A stretch of 64,000 nucleotides of DNA, taken from Dryococelus australis (taxonomy: Eukaryota; Arthropoda; Insecta; Phasmatodea; Phasmatidae). How positions within the stretch are numbered: the stretch's first letter is position 1; the number at the start of each line of letters is the position of its first letter. The notes below the pieces were generated by a model, which searched no databases, was not told where the DNA came from, and was given only the letters and a program-made list of their open reading frames with translations. Below, in pieces: positions 1-11,939 of the stretch. The stretch lies in the NCBI GenBank assembly GCA_029891345.1, contig CM057002.1:61680777-61744776 (forward strand), given 5' to 3'. Position numbers and translations under genes: made by a program.

Positions 1-1040
1 CTTAAACTAGCTGTCGTACTAGTAACTTTTGGGACTACGCTAGATTGGTCACGCATACGCTAGGATTCCAATTTCTTTTCTTCCCGGTCACCAGTGTCGA
101 CCTTGTGGGCTGTCTACTGGGAACAAAGTCTTGTACAGTTTGACAAGCAGTATGCCTCACAGTGACACTGACCTTCTGGGGCAACATAGACTTACCAGAG
201 CTCAATGGACTTGTCTTGGAGAATGCTGGTGCAGTGCTGTAGGATGGGCAGGCGAACTCCTTGGATCCACTGGCCTTGGTGGGGGTGCAGCTGCTGTAAT
301 GGTCAGCCAGATGTCTGTGATTCCACTCTGTTCTTGCTCAACTGCCAATGCGTGGATTGGCATGCCCGAGTCTGGTGTCGCTCCCAGTGACCAGGGCCTG
401 GACTACCGGATGAACTTTGTAGCCAGTCCTAATTGGGGCAGAGTGAAACATGTAGCTCCTGACGGAAGAAGCCGATCTCCCCACGTGATAAGCAGTTTGT
501 GCCTGCCCCTGAGGGGTATAGACTCCTGGAGCAACGAGGTTTGCTGCACAGACCTGCTGGGCGGCACTGAACTCTGTCTTCTTTTCCACTCTCTGAGCTT
601 CGTCCCAGCTGTGGAATGGTATAGACGTATAACACACTTGATTTCCTTGACATGGCAAGCAATAGACGTGTCCCTAACTTAGGTGTGTAAGCCGACAATG
701 TCTGACAGTGCGCTCCTTGGCTCCAAAAAGTGCAAGCACCTGGAAATGTGGGTCATAAACAGTCTTCCTGCTACTGCCGGGTGTGGTCCAATCCCAAGCA
801 AATACCCCTGCCAGCACCTTAGCTAGGCGCTCTGGTCAGCGATACAACTTGGGGTGGCTATCCCGCCTCGATGGGGTGTTTCTTAGTAGTGGAGGTTTTA
901 CCGTTCTTTGCACCGAGGTGTACAGAATGGGTGGGCATCGAAAGATGAGGCGATGGACAGGCTCCTGAAGGGGGTCTTGACGTATTCTAGGTTCATAAAA
1001 CCCCCAGTCTCTTGCTTGCCCTTTTAGGTCGAATACTTTT
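1..1040 (-). mobile_element. Internal region of LTR relic copy A, with gag-like relic
   Basis: Read on the minus strand, this follows the LTR and matches 22321-23310. A reading frame at 658-338 (106 residues) is clearly related to the frame at 22767-23306: both contain ANLVAP, QGQAQ, FHSAP and RTGY, and SDTRL, at about 70 percent identity by eye over 63 residues. This supports an ancient short gag-like protein, but no zinc knuckle, protease or polymerase is visible. The element is cut by the window edge. Other frames here are shadows. Confidence 0.5.
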
Positions 1041-2076
1041 TGGCAGATAGGTTATACTTCTAAAACAAAGTGCTCTCGGATACATAAAGATTTAGTATTT
1101 ATACTAACAATTAATACTAGGTGACTCGTACGTGCTACCAATAGGTCTGTACGTACTTAAGCAACAAAAGTTACGGGTGAAGTTGACCCACTCCTAAGTC
1201 TACTTAAGAAGCAAGGGTAAAATATAAACTAACTGACGTATCTAATACCTATCGGGGTTGCCCAGAAGAGGCCCTAACTTTATAGGGAGCCACTACCAGC
1301 AAGTAGTGGCAGCTGAAGACCCAGGAAGGTTGACAACTGAAGTGTTAAGTCGATGGTCGATGTCTTCTTGCAGATGAAGGCTTCTGATGACGGAGATTAC
1401 CAGGAGTGTTGAAGCCTCTGGTAGGTGGTGGCAGCAGCCACTGGTCGTTGATGGAGGACTGGAAGGTCTTGGAGAGGATCGTGAGGGCCCAAAACAGTAG
1501 AGAACCCCAGCACAAGAACTGTTGAGGCGAGCTACTGGAGACGATAACTCCCAACCTCGGTCGCACACTGCCTTATATGCGGCTCGCTCATGAGTCGCGC
1601 GGGCTGGGGTGGGAGGCGTGGCATACCCCTGTGATGTCTGCCTGGAGTGAGTGGGGTGGGATAACTAACCTCGTGTGTTCGGCATATGGCCTCGGGAGTT
1701 CGGTGGCGCTCTGCCATCTTCGGCGGTGCGGCAACACACTGTCTGCTGGGTGCGTCGGGAAGGCTGATGTGTCACGCAACCGCTTTGAATGTCTGGCATG
1801 TTACGTGCATACATTATGCCTTTGAGGTAAAACTACTCTCTGCGCATTCATAAAACTCTGTGCTTGGTTGTTTGTTTCTTCCTCTAGTTTAATTACTCCT
1901 TAGTAGAGAGATAAGGGCAGGTCAGGAACAGTCTGGGAAACCAAGTATCTTCCATGTCCCTTCCCGGGCACACATCTTGCTAGACATCTTTGGTAGTTGT
2001 TGGTTCCTATGGTAGTTGAAGCACATGGGATGAGCTGTAGTCGTATTTGGTATATTGGGATAAGTGGCATGCATCA
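1041..2076 (-). mobile_element. LTR of an LTR-retroelement relic (copy A)
   Basis: On the minus strand this runs from TGATGCATGCCAC to TATCTGCCA, so it has the usual TG..CA ends. It is homologous over its whole length to 21298-22320 (1036 and 1023 bp). A TATA-like TTATAT lies at 1573-1578, within a segment (minus strand GCATATAAGGCAGTG) matched in the other copy. The 3' part carries the module common to all relics of this group. The boundaries are inferred from the pairwise match and are approximate. Confidence 0.6.
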
Positions 2077-3777
2077 ATTAGCCCCCCACCCCCATCCCTT
2101 CTGCTGCGACGTAGGCTCATCCGTTGTTGGTAAAGGTGGAGAAAGGGACAGCAGAGGTAATACTCCCTCTCTGGAAGCTCTAGAAGGTCTAAACAGGTGG
2201 TAGCTGTTTTAAAATTCAAACTCCTAGGCAGGTTCCTTAAGTTTCGGGTGGTTAGCATCTGTAAGAGCGCTCATTCTGTGTGCTGGAGCGGCGTAAAAAC
2301 ATGTTGGGCCAGGAAAGGAGTTAGCCGTAATTCTGTCTCTCTTTCGGCAGGCTGGCTCTTACTCTCTTCCCCTCGCCCGGCTGGTGCGTCGTGCTGCTAA
2401 TGTGTTTGCCCTCCTGTGGAGAGCTTATTGTCAAGGTTGATGCGCTGTACCGGATGTCCCATGTAACTTCCATCATTAAGCGTGCCATTTCAAATACAGC
2501 GCTGTGGTTATGTGATTTAAAATATGTACAAGAGAAACCTGAAAAGGAGAAGTACATAAAGAAAACGGCATGCAAAACTAAGGGAAAACACGTATGTACA
2601 CAGCCTTACTCGCGGAAGGCAGGGAGGAAAAATAACTAGCGTTACTAGCAGTGGTCTATTAGGTTGGAGGAAAACCTGGCTATCTCTTTGGGGCAACCTA
2701 TGGGTCTCACCGCAAGCCAACAGTTACATAATAGCGGTTGCCAACCCCAGGCCTTCCGTCACCTGGGGCTGGCTAGACTCTGATTTAAAACAGAGTACTC
2801 TCAAATAATTTTCAAAATAAACTAATGTGTACGATTCACCCTACAGACTAAAATGGCTTTTAAAACAACATTATTGCACTGGAATCATTTTTTGCAGGTT
2901 ATTTGTTCGACTCATGGTCGAGGTAAAAAAAATGATCAAAGCTGCAAAATGAAATATATGGACATATACCCTTGTGAATACAATTGATTAGGTGAAACAA
3001 ACAATCTGTCAGTTCGTAGATGTGTTCCTGTAAGATTATCTCATCATGTAGACCCTTTTGAAACACACAGTAATATTTACAATTTTACCTAACTACATAT
3101 AAGTGAGTAATTTACAAAAAAACTAAACTATTCTTATCTCTCCATGGTGGGAGTACATTCTAATTATTAAAAGTTAACTGTATATGGTGAAGTCTTATCG
3201 GTGATATGCTTTATCAAAGTGGGCAGTCGGCCACTTATCTATATTACTTCAAGACGTTGTGAGAATGAATGCCTGTAGCGCTGGTGTCCTAGAATTGCTA
3301 CATTAACTGCCTATTCTGCTTAACATCTATCTCATTCACTGTTTGTTTACCTACACGTATTCTTACATCTGGGTTTGCATCTAGCAACTTCAAACTGTTG
3401 TTAAATTGTCTTGTAATCTGTTTACCAGTTTAGTTCATTAGGAATAGCTAACAACTGCTAAACTCTAATCACTGTTTCATTTACATGTTATTACTCGCAA
3501 CGAATAACTGATGCCTAATGTCTGTTCATTTTGAAGGCTATTGACATACCCTTGGTATGACTTGTAAACTTACTCATATTGTAGAGAGCTAAATTACTGC
3601 TACTCATACGTAACTGTTTGGTCTTTCGCTGGTAGCTTGTTGGCGATAGCTGATGGGAGTAGTGCTAAATGTTACTGCACGATACTACTGTGACTGACTG
3701 TTGTCTGCTATTATCACCAACTGAGGCTTTACAAAAATAGGGCTATAATGAGTCCTATGAGTTTCTGTTAACATTTA
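2077..3777. other. AT-rich intron, no recognised feature
   Basis: A C-rich patch at about 2081-2100 is followed by AT-rich sequence without convincing coding potential, splice-linked exons or terminal repeats that I can pair. Confidence 0.5.
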
Positions 3778-4963
3778 TCACAAATTCGCATCCTCGGTCT
3801 TCTCCTCTGCTGTAGTCCATGCTGTACAGGGTATGGCCACATGAAACATGCCGTACGTTACCATTGTGATTCTGTATACAGACCAGGCATTGATCCAGCT
3901 TTGACGGCATGAGGGGGATGCATCGTCTTCTTTTGCAACCGTTGGGTAGAACACACGAGCAAGGGATGATGAGGCAGTGCGAGGGAGTGGCATGGTAGGG
4001 CTCTTGACCTCGACTGCACGGGTTCCTATTCTTTGGATAGGACGTTTCTGGGCACTGTTGGAGACTTTGACATTCATACTGTTGGCCAGAGGGAAGGATG
4101 GCCCTACAATCTCTGTGGCACTCATGTTGAATAGCAAATTCTTGACGTCTTCAGCAGGTGGGTGTAGGGCGTCGCCTTCGCTGCTGCTAGCCATCCCTGT
4201 GGTTCTGGAGGTCGCGCGAGCAAGGGCATTGTCGGGCCCCTCATCCTCGGGGAGATTGGTGGGTTGTTCACTGGTACATTCAGCGGGTGTGCGAAGGCCG
4301 TTGGTGGTACGGTGTACCACCTGACCAGTCACTTCAGAGGATGTCAGGCCGTCGGGAGGATTTCCTAACCTTGTTGACATCGGGATGAGCGTCAGGTACT
4401 GCTTGTGAAGGTGGCTCCGCCAGTCTCGGCGTGGCTGGGCAGCCTAAGTTCTGCCTTCAGAGCTTCCTGCGGGTCCGCATTCGACTCTATTGCAGTGCGT
4501 ATAATGTTGACCCCTGGTTCTAGAGTAGCGGCAGGCTGGGGGAAGGGTTGTTGGGTTCTTCCGCATCTTTCTCCTGGATAGTGAGTGGCCTGCTCACGTG
4601 TGGAGTGTTGCTTGTGGGCATAGCTCATCAGCATTGAGGGCAGGGTTCTTACGGAGGCTGCTCCTCTGTGCTTCGGAAAATTTACCCATGTAGATCCAGG
4701 GTAGGGTTTCTCTCTGGTGGACTCTGGGGTATGGGCTTCGGGCCTGCTGTTGGGCCTGGGTTTGGTTTCAGAGGTTGTTTGCATATAGTGCAGTGGCTCT
4801 CAGTACTCTGGCAAGTGGTATGCTTACCCATCTCTGGGACCACTTTAGCCAATCTCAGGCTTGCGGCTTGACTGTGATTCTCGGGGACCACGTCGGCCAT
4901 GTTGCTGGCCTGTAGCTCTTTCGGGTTGTTGATTTCTATCATTGTGTCAGTCTTGAGAACCAA
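3778..4963 (-). pseudogene. GC-rich, coding-like relic of unknown family
   Basis: Compared with the AT-rich intron around it, this block is GC-rich and open on the minus strand in three consecutive partly overlapping frames: 4963-4682 (93 aa), 4784-4392 (130 aa) and 4380-3778 (200 aa). The predicted peptides are rich in Pro, Ser, Thr and Glu. The first contains HCTICKQPLKPNPGP, a short Cys-His patch. The composition resembles retroelement gag or LINE ORF1 linkers, but I recognise no diagnostic motif. A decayed retroelement 5' ORF is the likeliest reading; a host exon is less likely because the frames are broken and antisense to GGA. Confidence 0.3.
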
Positions 4964-5048
4964 AAGGTGTTCCGAGTCTCCTCAAAGTCTGGCTAATTGG
5001 TTCCGGTTACTCTCTTTCTCTTGGGCCGTGTCTGACCTGGTCCCATGT

Positions 5049-5810
5049 TCACCATGCTGAGCTGTGCTGGAGGGAGTTAGAGTTTGGTTCTGGAATACTG
5101 ACCCCTTTTGGATACCACACCCTAGTATCATTGACAATCAGCTTGAGAAAACCCAATGCTCTGTATCCACCGCGCTCAACAGTGCTGGACAAATGAACAT
5201 TGGATATGACTCTTGCCTGTTCGCCTTTGGCCGTTGTCTTACACACCACTCGGTACCTCGCCAACTGCTTCACTATGTTGAGGCCAGTAGTAGTTTATTT
5301 CCCTTGTTCCATATACTCAGAGGAGGGGTATTAGATGGAAAATGATAACGGCAGCCACTAACTCCAAGACTAAGCAGAGTTGCAACCCAGTTTTAATTGC
5401 ACTCAGCAGTCCTAATCCCATGGGAACGAGCTCTTGCCACCTGCAAGCTGGAGAGGCCTCACCGCCCAGCTCCCTACCAACACTTGTTTTCTGCGCCCAT
5501 CAAGATTGCCGGGAGCCCTCATCCAATAGTCACAGCCCATCAAGATTGCCGGGAGCCCTCATCCAATAGTCGCAGCCATCTGCCGGGGCGAGGACATTCT
5601 CGTACAGAATTGTCAACCCTGGTTCAGGGGACTACAAGACAACCTACAGCCGCAGCCCACCCCGGGCTACAACCAGTGCCACCGGTGCACCACATCCCGG
5701 AGCCAGCAGGAGCGGCCACCAGCCATCACCGCAGCTGGGTCAGTAGCCACCCCGGGCCACCTTCCAGACAGGTAAACCTGTGACAGTGTGCCGCCCCATC
5801 CGCCGGGCCG
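5049..5810. other. GC-rich unassigned segment, possible continuation of the 3.8-5.0 kb relic
   Basis: On the minus strand, 5273-5049 is open for 74 codons and abuts the relic to its left. On the plus strand, 5397-5783 is open for 128 codons of Pro/His/Ser-rich low-complexity sequence. No family was recognised. It contains the tandem duplication at 5495-5574. Confidence 0.3.
5495..5574. repeat. 40-bp tandem duplication
   Basis: Two copies of a 40-bp unit beginning GCCCATCAAGATTGCCGGG stand head to tail with one visible difference near the end (cacag versus cgcag). The near-identity points to a recent slippage or unequal-exchange event. Confidence 0.85.
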
Positions 5811-8513
5811 TGACTGTGTTACTACACTTTGTGCCGTGTAGACAGGCCACCCGCCCTTCTGTCTACATGGGTCATGTACTGGTCCAAAGATACTAAGTTA
5901 CTGACATCATTAATCTCATGTAACTGAGGACATGAATAAAACTGTAATTGAGTGCTGCGACCTCCTCTCAGCCTAAGGCCATCATGTTGCAAGGGTTTTT
6001 ATGGCACGTAACCAAGACAGTCATGCATCACAATTTTACGATGTCATTTTTGAAACCATGGCACCACATAAAATCGGGGTCTACTGTATAAAGTGTGATT
6101 TTGCTGCAAGAACTATTCAACAATGGCTTAAATTTTAACACAATTTTTGCATATAGATGTTTGGGGTGCGTAAAATTTGGTCCAAATTCCGTCAATTACT
6201 GTTTCCTCAGGAACTGTGAATGGTCATTGAATCAAGATTTTGTAGTGTTTACTCATACTTGTTGCACTTTCTTTGGTATTGAGAAGCTGCAAGTTGTATT
6301 TCCATTGCTGCTTTGAAATGCTATAAAGCACAAAGTAGGCATGAATTGCTACTGATGGTGTCCGTGAACCCTTTGGAGCGTCCACTTCAGATGTGCTTCC
6401 ACCCGCTCCCCTACATCTCCCCTCACACACACACTAAGCCATGCTATCACTAGCTTCCTAAAACGTGAACACAGTTACCTATGAGTGGACTGGAGAGGTC
6501 TGTTGCCACCTGAATGCAGGCAACCCGTGCTGCATGCGTGCTTGGTGATTAGGTTATGTTCTGCCCTTTGAGCAGCCTTCCAACTCAGGGTACTGAACGT
6601 ACCTCCTGCTTGTGCAGTGGAGCAACAAGTTGTCTCTCCTCCATTGCTCTCCATCTTTCATTCACTCTCAGCCAGGTGGATATGAATACGGCTAGAACTG
6701 GCCTCTTGGGGCAGTTTGTTTTCGCCTGCCAAGTGGATTTTCTTGCATACCTTACTGTTCAGCGTAGTTCGTCATCTTAGAGTCACTCCTGTTAGACTAA
6801 CTGCCATGATTCGTGCACTAGCCCGTCTCTCGTTATACGCCTCTTTCCAGTGTTAAAGCTAGGGAAATGGTACCTTGATGTCAGGGTCACCTTCATCCCC
6901 ACGAGTCGTAGACTTACTCTGCAGTCATGTTACCTCGCCCTTCATACATCCTGGGCACAGTCTGGGATATGTGATTTGTGATGTATTCTTACTGAACCTT
7001 TATAAACCATGCCTCAACCTTTTGCCATTTATTTTACCCCTGGTTCTTATCTAGTAATCTGTCATTCTCTCATGCTCAGGCAGGATCCACTCTCTACCTT
7101 CAAGCTGGGCATCAGTTATCAGCGATTACACTACTTCTCTGGGCACCACTGGACCAGAGAGCAACCATTATGATGATGATACTTACTCGAAGGAGACTAT
7201 ACGACCACTTCTCTTTTCTCTTCAGTGAGAGAACGTAGTGAGACATTCCACACACCACTAGGGTTACGCATGCACCCCCCATCGTCCCCCCAAAGTTGGA
7301 AATGTGACCCAACTCAGCTGAGTGTCTGGCTTCTAGCAACATTTGGTCACTCTCCAACCATCACTGGGTCGGGGAGTGTGGCTTGCCACTGCTAGTTGGC
7401 GGGATGCCCTCCATTGGGGGGTGGATCAAACCTCAGACACTGGAGCCAGAGAGTGGATCCAACTCTCTGGAAGGCCACTTTTGTGTACCAGAGTTTGGCG
7501 AAGTCTTGAGTTAGTATTACGTTGCTACGTGCCCCACCACAGAGCAGGATGTGCAGAGTCTGCTAAGATGGCCAATGCTCAGGCTTTGTGATCTGTGGGA
7601 TAAGAAGCCAACTGTCTGAAGGTGTATACTCGCAATAGGAAGCTGCTCGCCAATGGTCCAGTAGCAGCACTGCCATTTCCACCTGGTATACACTGTCAAA
7701 GACCAGCAGCACTAGCTCAGCAGGGACAGCATACCACACAGGATACGTCCACTTTCTGAAGCCAGTATGACGCTTGCCACCTTCCCTTCCTAAATGCTGC
7801 CCAGAGCCCAGCAGGCATGCTCCATGTACTGGTATTAAGAAAGAAAAGATTTGAAGTTCATCTTGAAGTATTGAAAGACTACATAATTCCATGCATATTT
7901 TGGGGCTTATTTCACTGCATCTGTATTGGCTGGTATTGTCCAAGTATTTGTAAGTGTGAACTCATGATTAAGCAAAGTTGCATAGGTAATAATTTTTATG
8001 GACTAGGTCATTAAAATAATGAGCAATAGTGCAACTATTTTTTGTGTTGTTTTGTAATATCAATATGTGCGATATTAATAAATGATGATAAAATAGTTTT
8101 TTTTTTTAAATCACTTTTTTGTGCTAATTGTACAGGAAAAAAAGTGAAATGATTTCATTTCTATACACCTCATTTAGGATGTTTGATAGATCATATTTTG
8201 TGTCATAATGCATTTGTATTTTTTTTTTTATTCTCTTCAACAAATTACTCAAATGTTTTACATAGTCAGTGCAAAACATTTGTGCAGAAGTATGCATCTA
8301 TAGTAGTTTAGCTGAATTAAACTGGCTTCAAACTTAGCTGCTCGAGATTGTTGTGTATTCATCCTTGGTAAATAAATATCGGTAGGGTTTTGAATTTTAT
8401 ACAAAAACAACACATAGTGCTACGTGACTTTGTGCCTTGGTTTTGATTATTTTCTTAAACTTGTTCGGTTTTCATACTGACTTTAAGTAGTGCAACTGTT
8501 TCTCTGTTTGCAG
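5811..8513. other. Intron; moderately GC-rich patch at about 7080-7830
   Basis: Mostly AT-rich intron ending in the polypyrimidine tract of the 8514 acceptor. The stretch 7080-7830 is richer in G+C and may be an old element, but I could match it to nothing else in the window. T-runs occur at about 8096-8106 and 8219-8229. Confidence 0.4.
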
Positions 8514-8655
8514 AGAGTGTTAACTCGTCTTTGTCCCCGGAATCACTTGAGAAGACAAGTAAGTTGAAGGCATTGGAGGATCTTGATGCGCTTGGAGAAT
8601 CATTGCTGAAACAGAGTTTACCAGCATCGTGCAAAACTGGGATGCAGTTCACAAA
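8514..8655 (+). CDS. GGA: GGA clathrin adaptor, internal exon (start of hinge)
   Basis: This exon encodes part of the hinge that follows the VHS and GAT domains of GGA, a monomeric adaptor that sorts cargo at the trans-Golgi network with ARF-GTP and clathrin. A pyrimidine-rich tract ending in TTTGCAG precedes it, and GTACGT follows as donor. It enters with two bases of a split codon and leaves with two bases of another. The 46 full codons include LEDLDALGESLLKQSLP, which I recognise as the short conserved hinge block after the GAT domain in animal GGAs (an LGxxLLxQSLP-type core). The exit phase fits the entry phase of the exon at 9009, across an intron of only 353 bp. No VHS or GAT sequence was found upstream, so those exons lie outside the window or are too short for me to see. 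Family recognition is from memory, without a search, but four exons agree. Confidence 0.88.
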
Positions 8656-9008
8656 GTACGTTGAATAATCACAGTGGGATGGGAAAGAGATGGGAGAAGG
8701 AGCATTCTAGCTTTACTAACAGTGTTTTTAGTGTAATTGCTGTGATCGGTGATTGTAACTGTGTGTCTTATTGAGTAGCCAAATGTATGCTATTAGTAAT
8801 CCATAGTTTCCCAACCACAAAGAAATATCAATCCATGAAAAAATGGGAACTAGAAGAAAGCAGAAGTATACAATTAAAATTTGTATACCAGTATACATAC
8901 AGATTTTTGCTGTGCTCGATATTAAAGATAAACAAATGTTTAGTAAATCAAGTTGGAAACAGTTAGTGTGTAAGTTGATTTGCAAGATTGCTGTTGCTGT
9001 TGTTGCAG

Positions 9009-9445
9009 AGCACCTTCCAAAGTGCCCATGAATCTTTTGACGAAAGGGCCGGAAGACGTCACGGAGCCGCCGAACCCTGTCGGCCAGACTCCCGGTGCAG
9101 CTGTGGCGCTAGATAAGCGAGAGCCAGTGCCAGCCCTGGACCTCGACTTCCTGGTGGGGGAGGGTGGAGGAGGAGCAGTAGAAGGAGGAGGAGGGAAGGC
9201 GGGAAGTGCCTCGTCCAGGGGCTCAGATCTCCTGAACGGGGATGATGTTATGGTGGACTTATCTGAGGAGGTGGAGTCAAGCCGTGTAAAGGACCAGGTT
9301 GTCTTCAACATGCCGGCGAGCAGCGAAAGCTTGGTGGTGAATGGCATCAGCAGTAATGCTGTTGTTACGCTCCCTTCCCCGGGCAAGAAGCAGGAAGTGA
9401 AGCCCATTGCAGACTTATTTGTGCCCCTCGAGTCCATCAGGCCAG
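9009..9445 (+). CDS. GGA: GGA clathrin adaptor, internal exon (hinge into ear domain)
   Basis: This is the longest exon seen (437 nt). Its acceptor follows TTGCTGTTGTTGCAG and its donor is CCAG|GTGAG. One base completes the AAA lysine codon begun in the previous exon, and one base (G) is carried to the next. The first about 120 residues are low-complexity hinge rich in Gly, Ser, Glu and Asp. They include a glycine run encoded by GGA-rich repeats and a clathrin-box-like MVDLSEE. The end, IADLFVPLESIRPG, matches the start of the GGA gamma-adaptin-ear (GAE) domain, which binds accessory proteins such as p56- or rabaptin-type partners. Fast change in the hinge and conservation at the ear border are expected for this family. 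The upstream open frame reading CCCCCC in this reading frame is intron and must not be taken as the start. Confidence 0.92.
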
Positions 9446-11025
9446 GTGAGAATATCCTGTTCCACAGTATTCCAGTTAACCGTTGCCAGCAGAAAGACTT
9501 TCTGGAGTATTTTAGCAGCAGACAGGTAGTGGTGAAGAATGCTACTTTACATACTGTTGTCAGAACATTTCTTTGCACCTTCAAGTACTTTTAGCATAAT
9601 TTCTTGCACCATGTAAAATTGTCATTGCCTTACCTTTGTTACAATACTTTTGAAAACTTGTAGATTTTAAATTATGGTGTTAAGTATAAATTTATGTCTT
9701 ATTGTCTATTGATGGCCCATAAATGCTTGTTTGGGCTTTTTTTCTGGTGTTGTATGGAAACAAAAATCATTTTCCACTACTGATGTACATCACTGTGCAA
9801 ACAGACAGTACATATGGTCGAGCCCCGAAGTAAATAACATTTAGGTAACGAAAACAGCTAACTGTCAAAAAATCCCAAAAAAACTATGAAATGAATAAAA
9901 TATCCTTGCTAAAATGGAGTAAATTGCTATGAGAACATAATAAAAATACGTTCACTGGCCCATGGCAATAATGTGTAGATATTTCTTCGTAGGTACCCTT
10001 AAAACATCTGCCAACACACAAAAAAAATTTCGTTAAAATCTGTTTAAAACTACAGTAGCAGTGATTTGAGTTGAATGCAAGTGCACTTAGCAAGCTAAAT
10101 TTAGTACGACACAACATCATAAAGGGCTCCTTTATTCTTCACCATCTTCCCTTTACCTCTCATGAGTACCTTGTATCTTGTCACCACACCGCGTCTTTGT
10201 GTGCGGTGTTTAACTCCGGGATACATTTTTCAATAGTGCTGTTGTAACTTTGATATTTTGGGTTTTCTTCTTGGATTTTGATTGTGGATTACCATTGGAA
10301 TATTGACTACATTGCCTGTTGATGATCTGCTTATGCTATCTTTTTTTAAATACAATTTTATTTGTGGTTTTGTGGTTTTTATTTATGACTCATTTGCGTT
10401 TTATTGCCTTCAACTTTGGATACAACACCTTATGTCTAATAATGGCGTGTCAGCAGTGCTCGTTTCTGCTGCAACCTGCCTCACTTCTCTGTCGCACATG
10501 TCGCTGTTGCCCTTGAAAAGTAGGTAATGTCGTTCGCACTAGCTGTGTGCAAGCCTGTTGGCTGACTTTACATTTTAGGGTAAATGAAGCCATGTTGTGG
10601 TGCAGCTTACAAACAATTGTTTGTATATTTATTTATTTCAATTTACAGTGGCGTCTTGTACCAAAAACGCATGTATCGATAAACCTTATCCACAGTTAAT
10701 TTTCAGTAGTCCCGGCAAAATCTTATATAAATAATCATAAATCTACCTGTCTATATTTTTTATCGGATATTCCGTAGATAAAAATATATTTCAGTCCCAT
10801 CACATAAGACTTCCCGCAACAATAGTTTTTAAGCAGGTTGCTATGCAAGCGTCTAGTAATTGTATGTGAAATATGTTGTGCGTGCCTTAGATTATCATTA
10901 TTCTGTGACATGGCATGAGTCAGGTTTGCTCAGTCTAGTTTGCTCCCTCCCCGTAAACTCCTGATGAGAGGGAAAGCTTGTTGTCTAACAAAAAAAAAAA
11001 AAAATGATCACACACACACGCACGT

Positions 11026-11060
<35 letters not shown>

Positions 11061-11329
11061 GCAACAGAACAAGTAAAGTGCATCTGGCAATCGTAAAAAT
11101 TTTATGAATATTATCTTTTGCTCAAATTAGTCGCACCTATCGTCATTAGTATGTCAAAGTAAATAGTTTTGGCTGAAAATGTAATAAAACATTTTAACAA
11201 GGAATTACTATTTGCAAAAGATATTTTCTTTTGTGATTAAAAGTCTTTTTCCTATAAAGTTGGTGTTTAATTGTGTCTCACATAAAATCATCATGATTTT
11301 AAAACAAAATTTACGCATGTTGGGTTAAG
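9446..11329. other. Start of the 23-kb GGA intron, AT-rich, simple repeats
   Basis: AT-rich sequence with no exon-like segment. It holds the poly-A run at 10989-11003 and the CA repeat at 11011-11056. No element ends were paired here. Confidence 0.5.
11011..11056. repeat. (CA)n microsatellite with CACGTGCA interruptions
   Basis: About 46 bp of alternating purine-pyrimidine sequence, interrupted by acgcacgtgc, just after a poly-A run. Such tracts can adopt Z-DNA under supercoiling. Confidence 0.9.
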
Positions 11330-11939
11330 GAATAGCTGGCACGGTCGTCGTGGCTTGCTTAGCTTTGCTTCGGCCATCGGTAGAACTGCTACTGGTTGCT
11401 GGCTGGAACAGGCGACTCAGTCCACGGGCTGAAGGTCAGTGATACTGTGTCGGCCAACACTCTATCGTCAATTCCAGGCTGTGGCTTCTGGGCTCCAGAA
11501 CCTAGGGTTCAAAACCCCGTCTCTCACCTCAGTCCCATGTACCAGACTGTGCAGGACGGAATGGTAGTCTTGATGCTTATGGCTGAGCGGAGAAAAACCA
11601 ACATATGTAAATACAGGCGAGGTCGGTGGTTTTCCAAGAGTCTGAGTAAGGCAGTGCGGTCTCGTTCCGCCTATCTGTCCAAAGTCGGCGGGGCCAATAC
11701 AGACTGCTGCTTAGCAGCGAGGTGAGCTGTCCTTTGCTCTTCGCTCCTTGAGCTGTGCCTTATCTTAAAAGGCATAGAGTGTAGGCTGCCGCTGAACGAT
11801 ATAGGTCGTGTACCACGGACGTGAAAGAATTTCCTATAATACCACAGTGTTCGGCCAGTAGTAGCTGCCGGGATGAGCTCTGTGCTCCAGAAGGCCCCCC
11901 ACCACCGGCGGGCAGACCAGAAGCGTTGAGCCGTGTGGG
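11330..11939 (-). mobile_element. GC-rich segment, probable distal part of LTR relic C, split by a hAT insertion
   Basis: This GC-rich block ends exactly at the target duplication of the hAT-like element 11940-14328, and relic C resumes on the other side. A minus-strand frame (11975-11760) crosses the junction. I could not align it securely to internal regions of copies A or B, so membership in relic C rests on continuity across the insertion. Confidence 0.35.

Noticed and set aside
8980-9008. Translation start with a poly-Cys run before the GGA hinge
   Set aside because: This is the polypyrimidine tract and acceptor of the intron; the upstream exon joins at 9009 in phase.
10962-10985. CTGATGAGAGGGAAAGC, looking like a minimal hammerhead core
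   Set aside because: There is no room for stem II between CTGATGA and GAAA, and no convincing stem I or III pairing.
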